A stretch of DNA of 64,000 nucleotides from Gyrodactylus bullatarudis (Eukaryota; Platyhelminthes; Monogenea; Gyrodactylidea; Gyrodactylidae), in contig SSNU01000294.1 of the NCBI GenBank assembly GCA_012064415.1, positions 248,001 to 312,000 on the forward strand. The letters run 5' to 3'. A program made the translations under genes and the position numbers. The notes under the pieces were generated by a model. That model was given only the letters and a program-made list of their open reading frames with translations. It was not told the DNA's origin and made no database searches. Below are positions 38,601-46,818 of the stretch, piece by piece (position 1 is the first letter of the stretch; each line of letters begins with the position of its first letter).

Positions 38601-40969
38601 TAATTAGCTGGGACTCTTTGATGCTTTGAAAAATCTAGAACGCACTTCCCAATAAATTAAGAAGAAAAGTATATAGTTTAATGAATCTTTAGTTGGTAAT
38701 TTGATAGCCTACTCTAGACAATTATAGTCATTGTTGTCTGAGATTTAAACAAAATATAAACTGTCTATAGAGATTCGTGAGTAGGGTCTGAAGTTCTAGT
38801 GAAAAACAGCATTCAAATTAGAACTGAGGTAAGATAATTTTCTTGAAAAAAAAATTGATCAAAACTATTCTGAATAAATAACATGTTTTGATAAAGCTTT
38901 AAGTTTAAGCTGAACCCCCTCTGATAATTTGATAATGTCAAGGTATACAAAAAATATCCCATCAATCTTTATTTTCTTATTTTTTCTGATTTAAAATTAG
39001 CGCCATAAATTTTTCCACTAGATATGTATTTTAGTTTCTAGTTAAAATTTAGAGCTTAATCAATGTACAATTGAGACCAAAATCAATAGACATTAGAGGA
39101 TATTAGATTAGTCCATTTGTCTCCATTCTCTCTTAAATGAAAAATGGACAAGGTTCTTAATAATAATCGGCATCGAGAAAGAATGGATCTCAGAACAATT
39201 CAAGAGAGTTGAACGCAAGAAACCATTTGATTCATCATTCTCAACAATGATAGGTTGAAATAACCTAGATATATGGAAGAAGAACTTTTACAAGAAGAGA
39301 TTTTAACAAGGAAAATCAGATTAGAAAATCTATTGATTTCTCATCTATCACAATGAGTGTGTGTATAACTAGGTTGATGTTTAATTTGCTTCTCTATAAC
39401 ATGCAAGGTTAAGAGGTTATTAATTTTCATTTTGCTGAGATGCAATTTTGAAAAATGAACCTATTGCGATAAACAAAAATTAATTACCTTCCACCTAGTA
39501 CAAGGTTTTCTCTAGTCAAATCAATTTAACATCTTTCATCTGATGGGAATTCTTCAAGTCCAAAGTTGACTTAATCATCTAATTTTTTGTTGAAAGCGAT
39601 TTGAATGAAACCACGCCCCTGTGTAACTTCATTATCTCTCAACCTAATCAATACATGCTGAAATAGGTAGATTTTTGACTTATTCAGGTTTTATTAGATG
39701 CATGAAAGAACTCTGTCTACTCCCCAGGGTTTTCTGCCCCAAAAGGGTGAATTGAAATTTTACCAAATCGATCTACAAGAAGAAGGAACAAGTCAGCCCA
39801 CTCATTCAGATGTGGTAACAACGAGAAGAGATTGTAATCAGTTCCAGTGAGTCATAACAAAAAAGGCTCGGGGGATAAAATTGTAATTAATCAAAGGATA
39901 TATATATATATATGGTGTTCAATGGTGAATGAACATATTTACATCAAGAATATATTGTACGCTATTTAGTAGACAGTAAAACGCTTCTTTAATTATTCCT
40001 CAAGACACATGGCGTGAATTTGAATGAATTATTTCATTGAAATATTTATGTAGTACTAAAATACTTACATTTTTCAGAAAAATACACAACTCTTTGAGTA
40101 GGATATAGTTTGCGATTGGCAAACGATTTAGCGCATCAATGACGGGAGTTAAATCTTCCTTGGCATTAATTCGATAACCTGATGCTTTCAAGTCGTCATA
40201 GTGAGTATAGGGTACAAGGGGTTCTGGTAATTCTCTCAAGTAAAACTTTAATAATCCAGCAGCTAGGTTTGGGTTCAACTGTTCATATGCTTCCATAAAC
40301 TGGCATTGATTATAATAGTCTGCTAGACGAATTAGCTCGTTTTTCTGAGCACACTTTCTATAGATTTGAGAGATTTTTAGATTTGACGTAAGATTAGACA
40401 CAAGAAATGAATGACAAAACTCACCTGAAAATTCCCTCAGATTTGATACCATTCTCAAGAATATATCTCATACAATCATGGACAACACGAGGTAAGTAAC
40501 CAAATTCACTGGAACAATAACAAAATTGGGCCGTCAAATCAGTGCCAAATAATGCTAGAAAGAAAGTTGAATAAAGAGTATTACCTCCACCATGTCGTAG
40601 GAAAAGATTCTTTTGGATAGCTTTAATCCAGGCATTGCATTCTTCAGATGATTTAGCAAGCAAATGTATGTGTTTATTATTTTGAAAATCATTGTTTGGT
40701 CTAAGAGTAAATCCTGTTGAATCGAGATTCTGTTCTGAGTCGGCAATCAATATGGTATTTTTGATTGAAATTTTACCGATAAGCTTATTCAGGTCTTCGT
40801 TTGAGTAATAAGAAAGCGAATAGTTGTGCAAGACAAAAAATCTCTTTTTATATGCTTTGATCTTGGAACCTTGCTTTTTAAGCCATCCCGAGAAATCATA
40901 ATTATTGGTGATGGTATTTCGAAAATTATTAATTTCGGGATCATCATTGGTATAGGGACATTTATCCAT
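11328..40969 (-). CDS. ARHGAP22/24/25-like: PH-RhoGAP-coiled-coil protein (FilGAP/ARHGAP22-24-25 type), 767 aa, eight exons
   Basis: GTPase-activating protein for Rho-family GTPases. The order PH domain, RhoGAP domain, Ser-rich linker, C-terminal coiled coil is that of the ARHGAP22/24/25 (FilGAP) group, which act on Rac at membranes and actin. Exons: 40585-40969, 40425-40554, 40069-40357, 29613-29861, 25882-26092, 21549-21945, 13530-13827, 11328-11672. They sum to 2304 nt, all junctions are GT-AG and in phase, and the length (767 aa) is close to the vertebrate relatives. Introns in order: 30 nt, 67 nt, 10.2 kb, 3.5 kb, 3.9 kb, 7.7 kb and 1.9 kb. The start is the ATG at 40969; a splice acceptor and an in-frame TGA lie just upstream. 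The linker exons are not conserved in sequence and were placed by phase, composition and splice sites. Confidence 0.85.
12053..12360. mobile_element. Family A MITE (short form) in ARHGAP intron 7
   Basis: About 308 bp. The left end reads AATTGACATGAAGATGAGAATT; the right end carries AATTCTCATCTTCATAACCAACTAGCTTA, its inverted partner, given here in two parts of less than 20: AATTCTCATCTTCATAA and CCAACTAGCTTA. No ORF. Non-autonomous. Confidence 0.7.
12403..12994. mobile_element. MITE with about 95-bp inverted ends
   Basis: The left arm (about 12403-12500) contains TTATTCCTCTTTGCCC, TTTTTGTACA and GAATACACAATGTATTC. The right arm (about 12885-12994) contains the inverted equivalents: AATACATGGTGTATTC, TGTACAAAAAGGGCAGAG and AGGAATAAATATTAA. 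No coding capacity. Confidence 0.65.
13097..13488. mobile_element. Tc1/mariner-like MITE
   Basis: TA (13095-13096) precedes CAGTGATTCTGGAAACTTAT and TA (13489-13490) follows its inverted copy. The TIRs are about 40 bp and contain the palindrome GAGTCTGCAGACTC. Ends beginning CAGTG next to a TA duplication are the Tc1/mariner pattern. Internal degenerate repeats of GATTCTGGAAA are also present. No transposase. Confidence 0.75.
13530..13827 (-). CDS. ARHGAP22/24/25-like: ARHGAP exon 7: linker
   Basis: Acceptor TATTTCTAG, donor GTTAGT. The product begins DHQSKNSSINTNQ and ends ELLDLNFALPNMPLSSNK. It lies in an intron landscape full of MITEs; a Tc1-like MITE ends 42 bp downstream of its donor. 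Confidence 0.75.
13895..21540. other. Interior of ARHGAP intron 6
   Basis: Mostly AT-rich and without supported exons. It contains a degenerate hammerhead-like foldback arm (about 15367-15436). A block at about 16620-16890 shows scattered plus-strand coding-like segments (ELEIKTIVKGAFKLGKKASS) broken by stops, perhaps a very old element. Nothing else was recognisable. Confidence 0.45.
15367..15436 (-). repeat. Foldback-family arm, decayed hammerhead-like core (copy 2)
   Basis: On the minus strand CTAATGA replaces CTGATGA and GTAA replaces GAAA, so two core positions are lost. The flanking order (ATGTATCATA, core, GTATGCCC, TTTATTTGTGAT) is still that of the family. Confidence 0.5.
21549..21945 (-). 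CDS. ARHGAP22/24/25-like: ARHGAP exon 6: linker
   Basis: Acceptor TTATTTTCAG, donor GTAAGT. The product runs LGNIPIRRAWQSLLGVSHSN to NDFNKAIEKTEL with a central polyAsn run (TTG/GTT repeats at about 21657-21680). Basic and Ser/Pro-rich, no recognised domain. Entry phase 1 and exit phase 2 agree with both neighbours. Confidence 0.75.
22131..22505. repeat. Dispersed repeat, family B, copy 2
   Basis: Inverted relative to the copy at 2285-2580. It starts at GGGTGAATTTTACGAGAG and ends near AAATTTCACCCTACCCC, so the outer ends are themselves roughly inverted (GGGTGAAATTTTT type), suggesting a terminal-inverted-repeat element. Confidence 0.5.
22506..22977. mobile_element. Family A MITE, degraded copy
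   Basis: It shares the interior of the 1478-2164 element (CATTTTCACTACTTGA, AATCAATGAAATTTCGATAA, TTCGGCTTTCTTGTCTAAT) and its right end GATATCAACCAACTTTA. The left arm is eroded. Confidence 0.55.
23240..23585. mobile_element. Foldback element with about 100-bp arms
   Basis: The left arm 23240-23340 (CTCACTCTTTATTTCTCG ... GTTGTGGTCCAATGAATACT) is inverted at 23488-23585 (AGTATTTATTGGACCACAAC ... CGAGAAATAAAGAGTGAG). The spacer of about 145 bp is AT-rich. No ORF of its own. Confidence 0.7.
23590..25881. other. Gene-free part of ARHGAP intron 5
   Basis: No exon or recognisable element is supported. Open frames around 24000-24655 lie on both strands and look like chance. Confidence 0.45.
25882..26092 (-). 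CDS. ARHGAP22/24/25-like: ARHGAP exon 5: Ser/Asn-rich linker
   Basis: The frame SNISIQSRSNSPSNIEYGQS ... ITTTTNNNQTSPS is flanked by TTCTAG and GTTAGT. It enters in phase 0 and leaves in phase 1, matching exon 6. GTG repeats in the DNA encode the Thr run. It is probably disordered, with SP sites that could be phosphorylated (inference). Confidence 0.7.
26495..26818. mobile_element. piggyBac-like MITE fragment
   Basis: The right end AACTTTAAGGG is followed by TTAA. The interior matches the copies at 27351-27849 and about 51140-51629 (AAGTAAGATAACTTTTAT, TACCTGTAGAATTCGAATA). The left end is truncated. Confidence 0.55.
27351..27849. mobile_element. piggyBac-like MITE, 499 bp
   Basis: TTAA (27347-27350) precedes CCCTTATAGTCCCA; the other end is TGGGACTTTAAGGG followed by TTGA, a one-base change from TTAA. 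TIRs beginning CCC and TTAA target sites are characteristic of piggyBac. No transposase, so non-autonomous. Confidence 0.7.
28074..28786. mobile_element. Foldback element, 713 bp, TA target duplication
   Basis: TA (28072-28073) and TA (28787-28788) flank ends CCTTTTGCAGTTC and GAACTGCAAAAGG. The arms run about 200 bp inward and consist of degenerate short units related to ATGAAATTCGATAAGGAA. The two plus-strand frames (28078-28317 and 28603-28866) are only the arms read in opposite senses, which is why both look Phe/Lys-rich. Confidence 0.75.
28790..29612. other. Gene-free part of ARHGAP intron 4
   Basis: Nothing recognised apart from AT-rich direct and inverted short repeats around 29218-29330. 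Confidence 0.45.
29613..29861 (-). CDS. ARHGAP22/24/25-like: ARHGAP exon 4: C-terminal half of RhoGAP
   Basis: Starts VARHEKENLMSIKSLASVFS and continues PNVLRQEEEDP, the conserved RhoGAP stretch with the NxM...LAxVFxPNxLR pattern. It joins the FLKN end of exon 3 in phase 0. It ends SFGSG at a GTAAGT donor (phase 0), matching exon 5. Confidence 0.88.
29862..32430. other. Gene-free part of ARHGAP intron 3
   Basis: One hammerhead-like foldback arm (30737-30805) is listed separately. No other element or exon could be supported. Confidence 0.45.
30737..30805 (+). repeat. Foldback-family arm with hammerhead-like core (copy 3)
   Basis: CTGATGG (30747-30753, last base differs from CTGATGA) is preceded by GTAAAAG and followed by GTATGCCAAGAAATAAAGCG and then CTATTCTTTTAAC. 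GTAAAAG pairs with CTTTTAAC (seven pairs with one bulged A) exactly where stem I of a type I hammerhead should be. Confidence 0.6.
32430..33100 (+). pseudogene. Decayed Penelope-like element, 3' end
   Basis: From about 32435 the plus strand reads, with stops, fragments matching the C-terminus of the GIY-YIG ORF at 55808-56413: KIFSVQKNFR, then IHEALEISNNDTFNGNVDEV and WIQLFCKRRKLN. Downstream are remnants of the hammerhead-bearing terminal repeat (CGCCGTCGAAATGTTTGGAT at 33046-33065). It is interrupted by a 202-bp piggyBac-like MITE. Non-functional. Confidence 0.75.
32793..32994. mobile_element. piggyBac-like MITE, 202 bp, inside the Penelope remnant
   Basis: TTAA sits on both sides (32789-32792 and 32995-32998), with perfect 12-bp inverted ends CCCTTTCGGTGC and GCACCGAAAGGG. 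The sequence on both sides continues the Penelope terminal repeat, so this insertion is the younger event. Confidence 0.8.
33101..34585. other. Gene-free part of ARHGAP intron 3
   Basis: AT-rich, without supported exons or elements. Confidence 0.4.
34594..35122. mobile_element. hAT-like MITE, 529 bp
   Basis: Ends TAGAGCCTCAAAAACGCATA and GCATATTTTTTTAGGCTCTA are inverted. They are flanked by the 8-bp near-identical direct repeats GTAATTTC (34586-34593) and GTAATTAC (35123-35130). TAGAG termini with 8-bp duplications are the hAT pattern. No transposase. Confidence 0.65.
35131..40068. other. Remainder of ARHGAP intron 3
   Basis: It holds a hammerhead-like arm (35862-35932). Minus-strand open frames at 35630-36221 have a coding-like look (KVESHWSLLRECLSSPAFLI) but no recognised match and overlapping frames, so they may be a decayed element gene. 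There are simple repeats, (TC)n at about 38073-38094 and (AT)n at about 39898-39914. No exon. Confidence 0.4.
35862..35932 (+). repeat. Foldback-family arm with complete hammerhead-like core (copy 4)
   Basis: CTGATGA (35877-35883), GTATGCCT, GAAA, then TAGAGATCTTTATTTTTGA. Both core motifs are intact. GGCAT upstream pairs with ATGCC; the stem I partner (TTTTGA against TATCACA) is partly lost. Confidence 0.6.
40069..40969 (-). CDS. ARHGAP22/24/25-like: ARHGAP exons 1-3: PH domain and N-terminal half of RhoGAP
   Basis: PH domain about residues 26-122: it starts SGWLKKQGSKIKAYKKRFFV and ends with the conserved Trp in CNAWIKAIQK. RhoGAP begins about residue 140; the arginine finger is in KSEGIFR, created across the second intron, followed by KCAQKNELIRLAD. 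FYLRELPEPLVPY and LPIANYILLKELC are typical RhoGAP helices. The 30-nt intron (40555-40584) keeps the frame open if retained, but its removal gives HGGALFG, aligning with the GGGIFG of the family. The 67-nt intron lies at 40358-40424. Confidence 0.9.
40555..40584 (-). other. 30-nt in-frame intron
   Basis: GTAATACTC to TTTCTTTCTAG. Thirty nucleotides without a stop, so retention would insert ten residues between PH and RhoGAP. Family alignment favours removal. The possibility of regulated retention should be kept in mind. Confidence 0.75.
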
Positions 40970-40989
40970 TTCATGGGACGAATGCACAG

Positions 40990-41499
40990 AAGCGGATCAT
41001 TTAAAACTGAAATGAATTTAATTTCGCGCTTTGGATAGTTTTTATTTAATATCAAATTTGTTTTTGAATAAACCGTTGTTTGATCACGATAAAGATTATC
41101 AGATTTAAAAAAAACATGATTCCATTTCTCGAAATCAATATGAAGCTTTTAGATTGAAAGCATTAATAAATATGTACTGTCTTCTTGATTTTAGTTAAAA
41201 TTCTGACTCTCTGAATAGGATTATCTAGTTTTGTTTAGTTCTTCTAATTATATATTTTAAAAACCCAAAAAATTTTCAAAAACAAAAATATCAAATTTAT
41301 TGTACACATTTGCTAAAAGCTGATAACGATAAAATGTTGAGTAATTATTTCTAAAGATATTGTGAATAGATAAAACCAATAATGATTGTCATTGCTTCAA
41401 GAATCAAATTAATGCTCATTCTTGCTTTCCACTTACTTTTCGTAGTTACTTATTAGTAGTTGCATGATTTTTAAGATAATAATTTTTTTTATTGAAAAA
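40990..41499. other. Region 5' of the ARHGAP gene
   Basis: It begins with a splice acceptor (TTCATTTCAG, at about 41007), so a 5'-UTR exon may lie upstream. No coding signal. The LTR retrotransposon inserted about 0.5 kb from the start codon. Confidence 0.45.
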
Positions 41500-41504
41500 C
41501 ACTG

Positions 41505-41695
41505 TGTTTACGTAATCAGTGATTACTAATCACTCATAGTTCACTATCATTCACAAGACAAAAATTTCACGTGACACAAGAATATCTGTATTTGTCCCAA
41601 ATCATCATTTAAAACAATAATACTGTACATAAATCTAACTTCGTTTTAAAATACATTTGTCTATAAATATGAATAATTTACATTATCCGAGATCA
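41505..41695 (-). repeat. 3' LTR (element orientation), 191 bp
   Basis: It starts TGTTTACGTAATCA and ends ATTATCCGAGATCA on the plus strand. An extra GTGATTACTAATCA repeat near its edge distinguishes it from the other LTR. Confidence 0.9.
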
Positions 41696-41799
41696 TCTCC
41701 CCCTTGAGATTCCTTCTAGCTGTATCTTGCTGGTCTTTTGATTACTCTCTTGCCTAGTGGCGGATCGTCTTTCACCTCTTCCTTTTTATCTGAGAACGT

Positions 41800-42176
41800 C
41801 TCACTTTCAGAAGTTTTTTTTGCCTCTGGGATACACATAATTTGAATGAGCCAATCTGCCCGCCTCGTCTCTCCAAGTGTTCCTTCCTTCTCTCGTCACC
41901 GATTCCTCTGTCACCGTGCCATTCTCTCTGCGCACCAGAACATCTTTCACTTGATCATCAAACTGAGCTCGGTCTCCAGGTTCCAATTCGCGTCCCATGA
42001 ACAGCACCCTGGCTGCCCGGGGTCCAATTATGATAACCGATGAAAGCTTCAACCGCTCTGGACATTGGAACACTCTCCTCCGATAACGTTTTTTTTATGA
42101 AGACCTTGAAGATCCGCACGGCCACTTCAGCTTGCCCATTTGATTCGTTGTGCCCGGGCGGGCTTCTCTCATGCAC
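41800..42176 (-). pseudogene. Integrase C-terminal remainder, other frames
   Basis: After the frameshift near 42150, HNESNGQAEVAVRIFKVF supplies the catalytic Glu region in another frame. A further shift near 42040 leads to GPRAARVLFMGRELEPGD and DQVKDVLVRREN, a typical C-terminal integrase tail. At least two frameshifts confirm inactivity. Confidence 0.75.
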
Positions 42177-44612
42177 TCGGCCAAGAACTCTCTACAAGCC
42201 GCACTGGCAAAATTCGTACCATTATCCGTCACGACCTGTAATGGGTTTCCATACCTCAACATGAACACTTTTAGGGCTCTGACCACCTCACTTGACTCCA
42301 TACTTTTCAACATATCGATCCAAATAAAATTTAAATACGCATTCACAGTGATCAGGAAATTGTGACCTTGAAAATGCGCCACGTCACAGTGCACTCTTTC
42401 CAACGGGCTTTCAGCCTCTGCACGGGAGATTAGAGCAAACTTCCTTCTCTTTACACCTTGCTTGATGCAGACCTCGCACGAACTGACAAACGCTGCAACT
42501 TCACGATCAAGACTTGGCCACCATGCGAACTGCCTAATCATTCGTATCATCTTGTCTCTGCCCGGATGACCCGTCTCGTGCACCGCCTGCAACACCTTCC
42601 TGCTGAGCGATCTGGGAAACACCAATCTATGTGCGTAGTAGAGTAAACCATCTTGAACCATAAGATTTTCGGAAACTGCTTTGAACTTTTGCAACTCCTC
42701 GGGGCACTTTGTTGGCCATCCTTTTATCACCAGCTTTTTTACCTTCTCGATGTCTGCATCTTTCACCTCCTTCAAGTCCTTTAGCAGCTCGTCATACTTC
42801 GGAATCTGTATCACTTGATGCACTGCAGCGAAATCAACTTCTTTTTTGTCCACCGTCCGGTTTACTGCCAACCGTGAGAAAGCATCGGCGACTACGTTGA
42901 ATCTCCCTTCAACATACAACATCTCGTAATCATAACTCATTAAAATCAGCTTCCATCTCGTTAACCTCATGCTGACCACCTTGTTCCAGTTCTTCGCCGC
43001 GAACACATCCTTTAGAATTCGATGATCAGTTCTGATTGTGACTTTCCTGCCCATGATGTAGTTGTGGAAATGTTTCAACCCTTCTACTATGGCCAGGACC
43101 TCTGTCTCTGGAACTGAGTACGACTCCTCAGCCTTTGATGCCACTCTGCTACCGACATCCACTATCTGCATCACTTGCAAGTACGCGTCTTTTAAGTCAA
43201 GCACTGAATAAATATTGGCATCTCCTAACTCGTGAAGTACCTCGTTGACTGCTGGCATTTTGTACGATCCCCGATCAATCAACTTGTTTGCCGTCAAGAA
43301 GTAGTCACCACAAAGTCTTATGGGCCTGGAACTACCCGCCTTCTTGATCACTGGCACCACTGGAGCTGCCATCTCTGGATTATTAACTCGATATATTAAT
43401 CCTTGACTGCTCAGGTACTCTAATTCATCCTCCACCAACTGCTTCATGGAGAAACCCACCGACCTGGCTGCATACACCAAACCTGACTTTGACACACCTC
43501 TTTTCAGTCTAAACGACGTCACCATACCAGCTTCCACTGATTTGACCTTGCTAATGCCTTCAGCAAACTTGATCAGCTCTAACTCCTCACACGTTCTCAC
43601 GCCCAGAACCGCATCTACCGGGCCGTCGATCACTAACACATCTGTCTTGGCCTGTCTGGAGTTGTATCGTACCACTGCCTCCGGAATGATCCCTGCCACC
43701 TTCACTGTACCATCACAAAAACTTCTTAGCACTCCATTCTTGGAAACAATTTTCTTTTTGTTTTCTTCACTCAAAACCGATCTGGGTACGGCCGTGACCA
43801 TGGCTCCTGAGTCCACTAACACCCGGATGGGCTGACCAAAAATCTCGACATTGACATATTTCAAAACGCCATGGGCATTGATGGAGAAAACATATGGTGA
43901 TAGGCTTTTATTTTCATAATTATTAACGACTTCGTAAACTCTTGGTTTAGGTTTGAAACCCGGCGGTCTGCGACACTTCTTCTCGACGTGGCCCACTATT
44001 CCGCACCTTCTGCACTCGGCATCCTTCAGTTTGCATTCCGACTTGTAATGAGGGCCTCCACAACAGTAGCATTCGACTTTGGACCGATCACTGTATGCCG
44101 CCGACACCTCTGGGATTACTGGGGGTGGAACCTCGGTTCCTGCTGCAAATATTTCTGCCCTCTTCAACAGATTTTCCCTCTTCGTGGCTGGATCAGCCCT
44201 CAGCTTCTTCCTGGCTGTCTCACTATTCATAGCCTTTGTGAAATACGCCACCGTTAGTAGCTCCGGGTCAGTCGTGCCTGTCTTGTTGACCAATCTTGTC
44301 ACGATCCTGAACAATTCCTCCAGGGTCTTTGAGCCTTGCTTTAACTCTTCAAGTTTCGTGATATACACCATTGGAATGTCGTTTCTTTCATAATACTTAA
44401 CGACTTTCTCCTCCACATCTTCCAATTTCCACTCGGATACATGAGTCTGCATGATATCCTTGATTCTATCGAAACTCTCGAAATCTATCATGTCGACCAA
44501 CATCTTTATCTTCTTAGGATTTGACAGCCCCGATGCTCTGATTGACAATCTCTCGAAGAAACTTGTAACACCACATGAATCATTCGGCAAAACCTCGATC
44601 CTCGTCGCCATG
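42095..44612 (-). pseudogene. gag-pol ORF with internal RT deletion and integrase frameshift
   Basis: The likely start is MATRIEVLPN, whose ATG straddles the LTR/PBS boundary (44612-44610); an in-frame ATG inside the LTR (44629) is less likely. In order: gag; two CCHC knuckles (CYCCGGPHYKSEC, one residue short, and CRRCGIVGHVEKKC); protease RVLVDSGAMV; RT up to motif A (SVLDLKDAYLQV). The RT sequence then jumps directly to RNase H (EESYSVPETEVLAIVEGLKH). The YMDD-containing palm and thumb are missing, yet the frame stays open. Integrase has HETGHPGRDK with CEVC, the first Asp in HCDVAHF and the second in VTDNGTNF; the frame is lost near 42150. Incapable of autonomous transposition. Confidence 0.9.
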
Positions 44613-44780
44613 TTTACGTAATCACTCATAGTTCACTATCATTCACAAGACACAAGTTTCACGTGACACAAGAATATCTTTATTTGTCATCATTTAAAAC
44701 AATAATACTGTACATAAATCTAACTTCGTTTTAAAATACATTTGTCTATAAATATAAATAATTTACATTATCCGAGACCA
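44611..44780 (-). repeat. 5' LTR (element orientation), 170 bp
   Basis: It starts TGTTTACGTAATCACTCATA and ends ATTATCCGAGACCA on the plus strand. It should carry the element promoter. Confidence 0.9.
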
Positions 44781-44785
44781 CACTG

Positions 44786-45909
44786 TTTTTAAAACAGGCC
44801 TTATTTAAATTTTATCAAGTCAAAATAGAACAAGATTTTATATCCAAAAATTTATTCATCCTTTTTAGAATAATCATCCACGAATTACGCTATTCACTGC
44901 TCATTTTATTTGCCAGCTTTCTAATAAATATTTTCTCATGATTATTAATCATGCATTCAACCACTTTTTGTACAAGTGATATATGGCTAATATCTAGTAC
45001 TGGAAATATGCTTATTCCCATAGATATAGCCAATGCTGAAGTGTCAACCTTCTTTTGCTCTGAAATCTATACGAAATTCATGAGAATCAATCTAAAATTT
45101 AGTTTCTAAATTTATTATAAAAATGAGAAATTTATTCCAGCCATAACCAATTCAAGAGGGGTTTATTTTAAAGGAACCAATGAAATTCAACTGAATTTCT
45201 AATAGAAAATTCTCTCGCACATTTCATTGATTCATTTCGATTTCTAGTCTGGATTAGAATCTGAATAAGCTCTTCAAGAGAATTCGAATGATGTATAAAG
45301 AAAATGATCCGAAATCTATCTATTCCGAACTGGTTGCAATGGAAATAATGATTTTGTATTAAAGTTAATGGGATTTGCTGAATTTGATTTCGGCCATTTT
45401 TCTCATGATAGAAGCTTAAATATTTTCTCCTAATCTTTATCAATAAGCAGTATAAGGAAAAAAGTCATATGGATCAGCTATTTCTATCAAAGGCTCTAAA
45501 TATTCGATCCCTACTTGAAAGTAGTACTAATATCAAATTTGAGAGATTTTTTACTAAAAAGGGAACTTTGGCACTATCACTGCCACATTAATAGAAAATT
45601 ATTTTGAATAGGAATTTAAAAGAGAGAAGAAACGAAAGTGAAACCGCCTTGAAACAGAATTACAAATTCACATCCCTACCTCTCTGAGAAGTTTCGAACC
45701 AATGGAAGGGCAGAAAAACATGCATTATAACATTATATAAATGTCAGTCTGGGATTAAGTCTAGGAAGACACCCGACGATATAAAACATTTATCCCTTAT
45801 TTTTTGCTTGTTCTCCTACCTTCGTTTATGAGTCTAGAATCGAATAACAAGAAATTTAAAAAGTTGGAACCAAAAATCCACTCTCAACCACATTTAAATT
45901 AAATTTAAC
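44786..45909. other. Gene-free stretch
   Basis: AT-rich. No supported exon, repeat pair or element was found between the LTR element and the foldback element. Confidence 0.45.
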
Positions 45910-45926
45910 ATTTAAAGTAAAAAGAT

Positions 45927-45995
45927 GCCAGGGTTTTTTCTCACAAATAAGGCCTTTATCTCGGGCATACTCATCAGTGTGATACATGCCAAATA
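45927..45995 (-). repeat. Hammerhead-like core in left arm (copy 5)
   Basis: Identical to copy 6 in the opposite arm. CTGATGA is present; the second core motif is GAGA rather than GAAA, which would be expected to impair a ribozyme. Confidence 0.55.
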
Positions 45996-46190
45996 TATAG
46001 GTTTTTAGAATTAAATTATTGGTTGAAATTGTTCTTAAAATTCGATTGGATCATACCTGTTGCTAGGTATGCAACATTATTTAGTAAAATTGGTCTTTTT
46101 GGTGTGTTATTGATATGGGGCTAATTATAATTATCTTATAGTAATACAGAATAGAATTTTCTGAAATTTCTGGAGTACATTCAGGCGTGC

Positions 46191-46532
46191 ATGATAGGCT
46201 CTCATGAGGAAAGAGTAGATGAGCACCTCCATACTGGACAAACAGCCATCAGACAGCACCTCAAAAACTTTTATGCCGAAGTTTCCCCCCAATATTTTGA
46301 AGTAATATATAAACCATCAGGAAATTGCATTTATTGTTTAAAAGATGCTGAAGCATATCTCATGAATCAACAAAAGCCAAATCTATGCATACAGAAAAAT
46401 CATTTTAAGCCTCTGAACCTCCCAAAACCAAAAGAGCAGAAACAATTGTCCCAGCCCCCACCCAAAAAGAAAAGAAGAGAAGAGGTCGAGACGAGCAAGC
46501 GGATCACAAAGTTCTTCCCAGCAACACAATAA
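46191..46532 (+). CDS. 113-codon ORF carried by the foldback element
   Basis: It begins MIGSHEERVDEHLHTGQTAI, with a CIYCLKD segment in the middle. It ends in a proline-lysine stretch (QPPPKKKRREEVE) and SKRITKFFPATQ. KKKRR resembles a nuclear localisation signal. SKRITKFF resembles a PCNA-interacting (PIP) motif lacking the usual first Gln. No transposase signature. TACATTCAG just upstream could be a splice acceptor, so this may be a captured host exon or a terminal exon. Function not known. Confidence 0.45.
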   Translation: MIGSHEERVDEHLHTGQTAIRQHLKNFYAEVSPQYFEVIYKPSGNCIYCLKDAEAYLMNQQKPNLCIQKNHFKPLNLPKPKEQKQLSQPPPKKKRREEVETSKRITKFFPATQ

Positions 46533-46744
46533 TTTTCATTATGATCCCTTAATTAATACCATTTACAATTTTTCGTTATATAATTCTATTCTGTATTACT
46601 ATAAGATAATTATAATTAGCCCCATATCAATAACACACCAAAAAGACCAATTTTACTAAATAATGTTGCATACCTAGCAACAGGTATGATCCAATCGAAT
46701 TTTAAGAACAATTTCAACCAATAATTTAATTCTAAAAACCTATA

Positions 46745-46818
46745 TATTTGGCATGTATCACACTGATGAGTATGCCCGAGATAAAGGCCTTATTTGTGAG
46801 AAAAAACCCTGGCATCTT
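46745..46818 (+). repeat. Hammerhead-like core in right arm (copy 6)
   Basis: CTGATGA at 46763-46769, preceded by GGCATGTATCACA and followed by GTATGCCC, GAGA, TAAAGGCCTTATT and TGTGA. TCACA/TGTGA is the putative stem I and GGCAT/ATGCC the putative long-range contact. Confidence 0.55.

Larger units (their letters stand above)
41500..44785 (-). mobile_element. Ty3/gypsy-type LTR retrotransposon, defective, with TSD CACTG
   Basis: CACTG occurs at 41500-41504 and 44781-44785, directly outside two LTRs (41505-41695 and 44611-44780) that begin TG and end CA. The element reads on the minus strand. A primer-binding site starting TGGCGACGAGG abuts the 5' LTR (44610 downward), and a polypurine tract AAGGGGGAGA abuts the 3' LTR at 41696. 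The coding order gag zinc knuckles, protease, RT, RNase H, integrase is the Ty3/gypsy order. The LTRs differ by several substitutions, a 14-bp duplication and a 7-bp indel, so the insertion is not recent. Confidence 0.93.
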
